Positions 60,876 through 64,000 of a stretch of DNA of 64,000 bases are shown one piece after another (within the stretch, counting starts at the first letter, position 1; every line of letters begins with the position of its first letter). The DNA is from Gallionella sp. (GTDB lineage: Bacteria > Pseudomonadota > Gammaproteobacteria > Burkholderiales > Gallionellaceae), in assembly GCA_028710565.1 (NCBI GenBank), contig JAQTTV010000012.1:37954-101953 (forward strand), given 5' to 3'. The notes under the pieces are model-generated. The model was not told where the DNA came from, searched no databases, and saw only the letters and a list, made by a program, of their open reading frames with translations. The translations under genes were made by a program, and so were the position numbers.

Positions 60876-63134
60876 TTAAACAGCGATCACTTCTTTCTCA
60901 AATTGCAACTCCACTTTGCCTGCCGCATTCATATCGACGGTCACATTCCCGCCATTGGCTAAACGACCGAACAATAGTTCGTCTGCCAGAGCTGCACGTA
61001 TGGTGTCTTGAATCAAACGTGCCATGGGGCGCGCACCCATTTTGGGATCAAAGCCGTGTTGGGCAAGGTAGTCTTTGAGCGCGTCTGTGAAGACGATTTC
61101 TACTTTCTTGTCGTGAAGTTGTTCTTCCAACTGCATCAGGAATTTATCCACAACACGCAAGATCACTTCACGATTTAACGGGGCGAAGGAAATAATGGCA
61201 TCCAAGCGATTGCGGAATTCGGGCGTGAACATGCGCTTGATGTCGTTCATTTCATCACCGCTTTCCTTGTTGTGGGTAAAGCCAATGTGACTTTTGTTCA
61301 AAGCTTCCGCGCCCGCATTGGTGGTCATAATGACGACAACATTACGGAAATCAGCCTTACGTCCGTTATTGTCGGTCAACGTGCCGTGATCCATCACTTG
61401 CAGTAGGATGTTGAACACGTCTGGGTGAGCCTTTTCAATCTCATCCAGCAACAACACCGCATGAGGTTGTTTGCTAATCGCTTCGGTTAACAAACCGCCT
61501 TGGTCAAAGCCCACATAACCTGGAGGCGCGCCGATTAAGCGTGACACCGCGTGGCGTTCCATGTATTCGGACATATCAAAGCGATGCAGCGGCATACCCA
61601 TGGCGAACGCCAGTTGGCGCGCCACTTCGGTTTTACCCACGCCCGTTGGCCCTGAAAACAAAAAGCTGCCGATGGGTTTGTGCGGATTGCCCAGGCCGCT
61701 GCGCGACATTTTGATGGCGGCTGCCAGTGCGTCTATGGCTTTGTTTTGTCCAAACACAGTGGCTTTTAAGTCGCGATCCAAATTTTTCAGCGCATTGCGG
61801 TCATCCGCCGAAACCGTGCGCGGCGGAATGCGGGCAATTTTGGCAATAATTTCTTCGATTTCGTGTTTGCCCACGGTTTTCTTTTGCTTGGATTTCGGCA
61901 AAATACGCTGCGCCGCACCAGCTTCATCCAGCACATCAATCGCTTTGTCAGGCAAATGGCGGTCATTGATAAAGCGTGCGGACAATTCCGCCGCGCTGGT
62001 CAATGCCGCCGCGCTGTATTTGATATTGTGATGTTCTTCTAAGCTGGCTTTGAGTCCGCGCAGAATGGCGATCGTTTGCTCGATGGACGGCTCAGGTACA
62101 TCCACTTTTTGGAAGCGTCGTGAGAGCGCGTGATCCTTCTCAAACACGCCGCGATACTCTTGATAGGTAGTCGCACCGATGCACTTGATTTGCCCATTAG
62201 ACAAGGCTGGTTTGAGCAAGTTGGACGCATCCATGGTGCCGCTGGAGGCAGCACCTGCGCCGATGAGCATATGGATTTCATCGATGAACAAAATCGCCCC
62301 TGGCTCAGCGGTCAGCTCTTTGAGTACCGCTTTGAGACGCAACTCAAAGTCGCCACGATATTTCGTGCCCGCCAGCAATGCGCCCATGTCCAAGGAATAG
62401 ACTCGCGCATCTTTGAGTACGTCAGGCACATTGTCTTCCACAATGCGTCGCGCTAGACCCTCCGCAATGGCGGTTTTGCCCACGCCCGCTTCGCCCACCA
62501 GCAGCGGATTGTTTTTACGGCGACGGCATAAGGTCTGAATCACGCGTTCCAGCTCTAATTCGCGCCCAATTAGCGCATCAATTTTGCCAGAGAGTGCTTG
62601 TTCATTGAGATCCAAGGTGTAGCTTTTGAGTGCGCTATCAGGCTGGGTGGTTGTTTCGTTTTCATGCGTTTGTGCAGGAGCGGGCTCAGCTTCTTTGGTG
62701 ATGCCATCAACTAGGAAACTCACGACATCTACACGTCGTATGCCTTGTTCCGTGAGAAAGTGCACCGCATGAGATTCCTTTTCGCCAAACAGTGCGACCA
62801 AAATATTGGCACCATCCACTTCTTTCTGTGATGTACTTTTTTGGGTGGATTGCACGTGCAATATTGCCCGTTGAATGACCCGTTGGAATCCCATGGTAGG
62901 TTGGGTGTCAATTTCGGTCTTTCCAGGCACAACTGGTGTATGGGTATCAACGAAAGTGCTTAATGTGGTGCGCAGCTCATCAATGTTGACGTTGCAGCCA
63001 CGTAACACCCGTGCAGCGGAGGCGTTGTCTAACATCGCCAGTAGCAGATGTTCAACGGTGATGAATTCATGCCGTTTTTGACGCGCAGCGACAAAGGCGA
63101 GATGTAGGCTAACTTCTAGTTCTTGCGCAATCAT
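60876..63134 (-). CDS. clpA: ATP-dependent Clp protease ATP-binding subunit ClpA
   Basis: ClpA unfolds substrates for ClpP. The N-domain (residues ~1-145, [14 protein letters not shown]) binds ClpS. AAA-1 has Walker [15 protein letters not shown] and Walker [18 protein letters not shown]-2 has Walker [15 protein letters not shown] and Walker [15 protein letters not shown], plus the ClpP-docking loop region. There is no long middle coiled coil, which separates it from ClpB. The start at 63134 ([10 protein letters not shown]) has GGAGGAAACACA upstream and overlaps the clpS stop by 4 bp. Length is 752 residues (E. coli 758). Confidence 0.97.
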   Translation of the reverse strand: MIAQELEVSLHLAFVAARQKRHEFITVEHLLLAMLDNASAARVLRGCNVNIDELRTTLSTFVDTHTPVVPGKTEIDTQPTMGFQRVIQRAILHVQSTQKSTSQKEVDGANILVALFGEKESHAVHFLTEQGIRRVDVVSFLVDGITKEAEPAPAQTHENETTTQPDSALKSYTLDLNEQALSGKIDALIGRELELERVIQTLCRRRKNNPLLVGEAGVGKTAIAEGLARRIVEDNVPDVLKDARVYSLDMGALLAGTKYRGDFELRLKAVLKELTAEPGAILFIDEIHMLIGAGAASSGTMDASNLLKPALSNGQIKCIGATTYQEYRGVFEKDHALSRRFQKVDVPEPSIEQTIAILRGLKASLEEHHNIKYSAAALTSAAELSARFINDRHLPDKAIDVLDEAGAAQRILPKSKQKKTVGKHEIEEIIAKIARIPPRTVSADDRNALKNLDRDLKATVFGQNKAIDALAAAIKMSRSGLGNPHKPIGSFLFSGPTGVGKTEVARQLAFAMGMPLHRFDMSEYMERHAVSRLIGAPPGYVGFDQGGLLTEAISKQPHAVLLLDEIEKAHPDVFNILLQVMDHGTLTDNNGRKADFRNVVVIMTTNAGAEALNKSHIGFTHNKESGDEMNDIKRMFTPEFRNRLDAIISFAPLNREVILRVVDKFLMQLEEQLHDKKVEIVFTDALKDYLAQHGFDPKMGARPMARLIQDTIRAALADELLFGRLANGGNVTVDMNAAGKVELQFEKEVIAV

Positions 63135-63442
63135 TGTGTTTCCTCCATGTCGCATCGTAGTGGATGTTCATGTTGTTTGGCAAATTCGGATACTTGTGTG
63201 ACTTTGGTTTCTGCAACATCACGTGCATACACGCCGCAGACTGCTGAGCCTTCATTGTGTATTTTTAACATAATGGTCTGAGCTTTTTCCATATCCATAT
63301 TAAAAAACTGCTGTAATACAGCAACCACAAAATCCATCGTGGTGTAGTCATCGTTAAATAAGATCACTTTATAAAGACGAGGCGGCTTGGTCTTTTGCCG
63401 TTCTGGTTTCAGTATTGTTTCATCGTGTGACGATGTGCCCAT
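63131..63442 (-). CDS. clpS: ClpS adaptor (N-end rule)
   Basis: ClpS delivers proteins with destabilising N-termini to ClpA. The signature [20 protein letters not shown] is present, with [20 protein letters not shown] and [10 protein letters not shown], including the His that lines the N-degron pocket. The start at 63442 (MGTSSHDE) gives 103 residues (E. coli 106); an ATG at 63460 would add six. Its stop overlaps the clpA ATG (ATGA), so the pair is translationally coupled. Confidence 0.96.
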   Translation of the reverse strand: MGTSSHDETILKPERQKTKPPRLYKVILFNDDYTTMDFVVAVLQQFFNMDMEKAQTIMLKIHNEGSAVCGVYARDVAETKVTQVSEFAKQHEHPLRCDMEETQ

Positions 63443-63460
63443 GATAAGTTCAGCTTCCAA

Positions 63461-63672
63461 GGTGAATGATGTGCCATATTTGACGATTTAGTCGCTTTTT
63501 TCAAGCAAAATCCTGAATAATTAATTTACTACTTGACGGCAAACCTGAATTCGGGGAAAAATTGAATCTCTGGCTTCAAATTTCTGCCGCTCTGATGCCG
63601 TCTGGCGATCTTTGATTCAAGCAGTTTTGTGGAGCTTCTTCTTCATTTTTTAATAAGTAAGGGAGTATTAAA
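63461..63672 (+). promoter_or_regulatory. Upstream region of the cold-shock gene, possible long leader
   Basis: This 212-base gap lies between the divergent clpS and csp genes. TTGACG at 63533 is a candidate -35 box, but no well-spaced -10 is seen. If transcription begins near there the leader would exceed 100 bases, as in cspA-type mRNAs whose 5' UTR refolds with temperature. AAGGGAG before the ATG is a strong Shine-Dalgarno sequence. Confidence 0.3.
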
Positions 63673-63876
63673 ATGGCAACTGGTACAGTAAAGTGGTTTA
63701 ACGACTCAAAAGGTTTTGGTTTTATTACCCCTGATGATGGCGGAGAAGATCTATTCTCACACTTCTCGGCGATTAATATGCCTGGATTCAAAACGCTCAA
63801 GGAAGGTCAAAAAGTTCAATTTGAAGTTACTCAAGGTCCAAAGGGCAAACAAGCCTCTAATATCCAAGCTGCTTAG
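63673..63876 (+). CDS. Cold-shock domain protein (CspA family)
   Basis: This 67-residue single-stranded nucleic-acid-binding protein of the OB fold has RNP1 [11 protein letters not shown] and RNP2 LFSHFSAI, both intact. N-terminus [17 protein letters not shown] is canonical. It may serve as an RNA chaperone under cold or growth change. The gene is divergent from clpS, the same arrangement as cspD-clpS in E. coli, so it may be the functional equivalent of cspD, but sequence alone does not separate the paralogs. Confidence 0.95.
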   Translation: MATGTVKWFNDSKGFGFITPDDGGEDLFSHFSAINMPGFKTLKEGQKVQFEVTQGPKGKQASNIQAA

Positions 63877-64000
63877 ATACTCTGTTCAGAAGCAAGTATT
63901 GATTTGATTTTTTTCATTCCAAACATCCTGCTGGAATAGCGTAGAAACGGGTGTTATCGAACGGCATATTGTTCTTCAACATACCATGGATTGCGTGTAG

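Noticed and set aside
63877..63916. Terminator after the cold-shock gene
   Set aside because: Only a 5-bp stem with a long loop precedes the T run; too weak to call.

Overview
The window comes from a gammaproteobacterial chromosome. The evidence is the ftsZ-lpxC end of a division/wall cluster, pcnB-folK-panB, argB-(nucleotidase)-slmA, lepA-lepB-DUF4845-rnc-era and clpS-clpA, all with gammaproteobacterial-type proteins. Base composition looks near or a little above 50% G+C in the core genes and visibly lower in several accessory genes. Many c-type heme proteins, CcoG and c-di-GMP enzymes suggest a respiratory, free-living environmental bacterium. I cannot name a genus from the sequence.

Layout. 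1-1800: end of ftsZ, then lpxC. 1879-8721: an accessory stretch with an intact IS630 element, a lone glycosyltransferase-like gene, a Roco (LRR-Roc-COR) GTPase and an Rpn-type PD-(D/E)XK protein. 8865-21527: mostly housekeeping (pcnB, folK, panB, sthA, argB, a HAD nucleotidase, slmA, a type I-beta DAHP synthase, hrpA), with a ParDE toxin-antitoxin pair between folK and panB. 21715-34390: a mixed accessory and metabolic stretch with a KAP P-loop NTPase, a GSU2403-type nucleotidyltransferase, an EamA transporter, CcoG, a MocR-type regulator, a divergent restriction-modification pair, a secreted protein with Ca-binding-like loops, MTA phosphorylase and a CoiA-like nuclease directly upstream of radA. 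35806-38690: an envelope methionine-sulfoxide repair operon (msrB-dipZ-msrA). 38942-41967: a multiheme cytochrome c translationally coupled to a membrane diguanylate cyclase. 42053-46807: era, rnc, DUF4845, lepB, lepA. 46864-59903: eight co-directional signalling genes. 59982-63876: gluQRS, clpA, clpS and a cold-shock protein.

The most interesting system is the six-gene minus-strand run 54572-46864. It encodes a CheY-like regulator, a small zinc-ribbon protein, a PilB/GspE-type ATPase with no other pilus or secretion gene nearby, a GAF-PAS-PAS-PAS hybrid kinase with two receiver domains, a second single receiver, and an Hpt-REC-REC-GGDEF protein. Together they could form a closed phosphorelay/c-di-GMP circuit acting on an orphan motor ATPase. 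Upstream lies a second, ATGA-coupled pair: a MASE1-PAS-GGDEF protein and a Tll0287-like heme-sensor PAS-GGDEF-EAL protein. With the cytochrome-linked cyclase at 40309, the window holds four GGDEF proteins, two of them tied to heme motifs, which points to redox input into c-di-GMP.

Intergenic space carries several repeat families: a short GC-rich REP-like palindrome (five copies, one translated in frame inside hrpA), a ~130-bp two-hairpin element with 10-bp terminal inverted repeats (two copies), and two sequence-unrelated families that share one design, inverted arms built of 7-bp units around a core (two copies each). No tRNA, rRNA or CRISPR array was seen.
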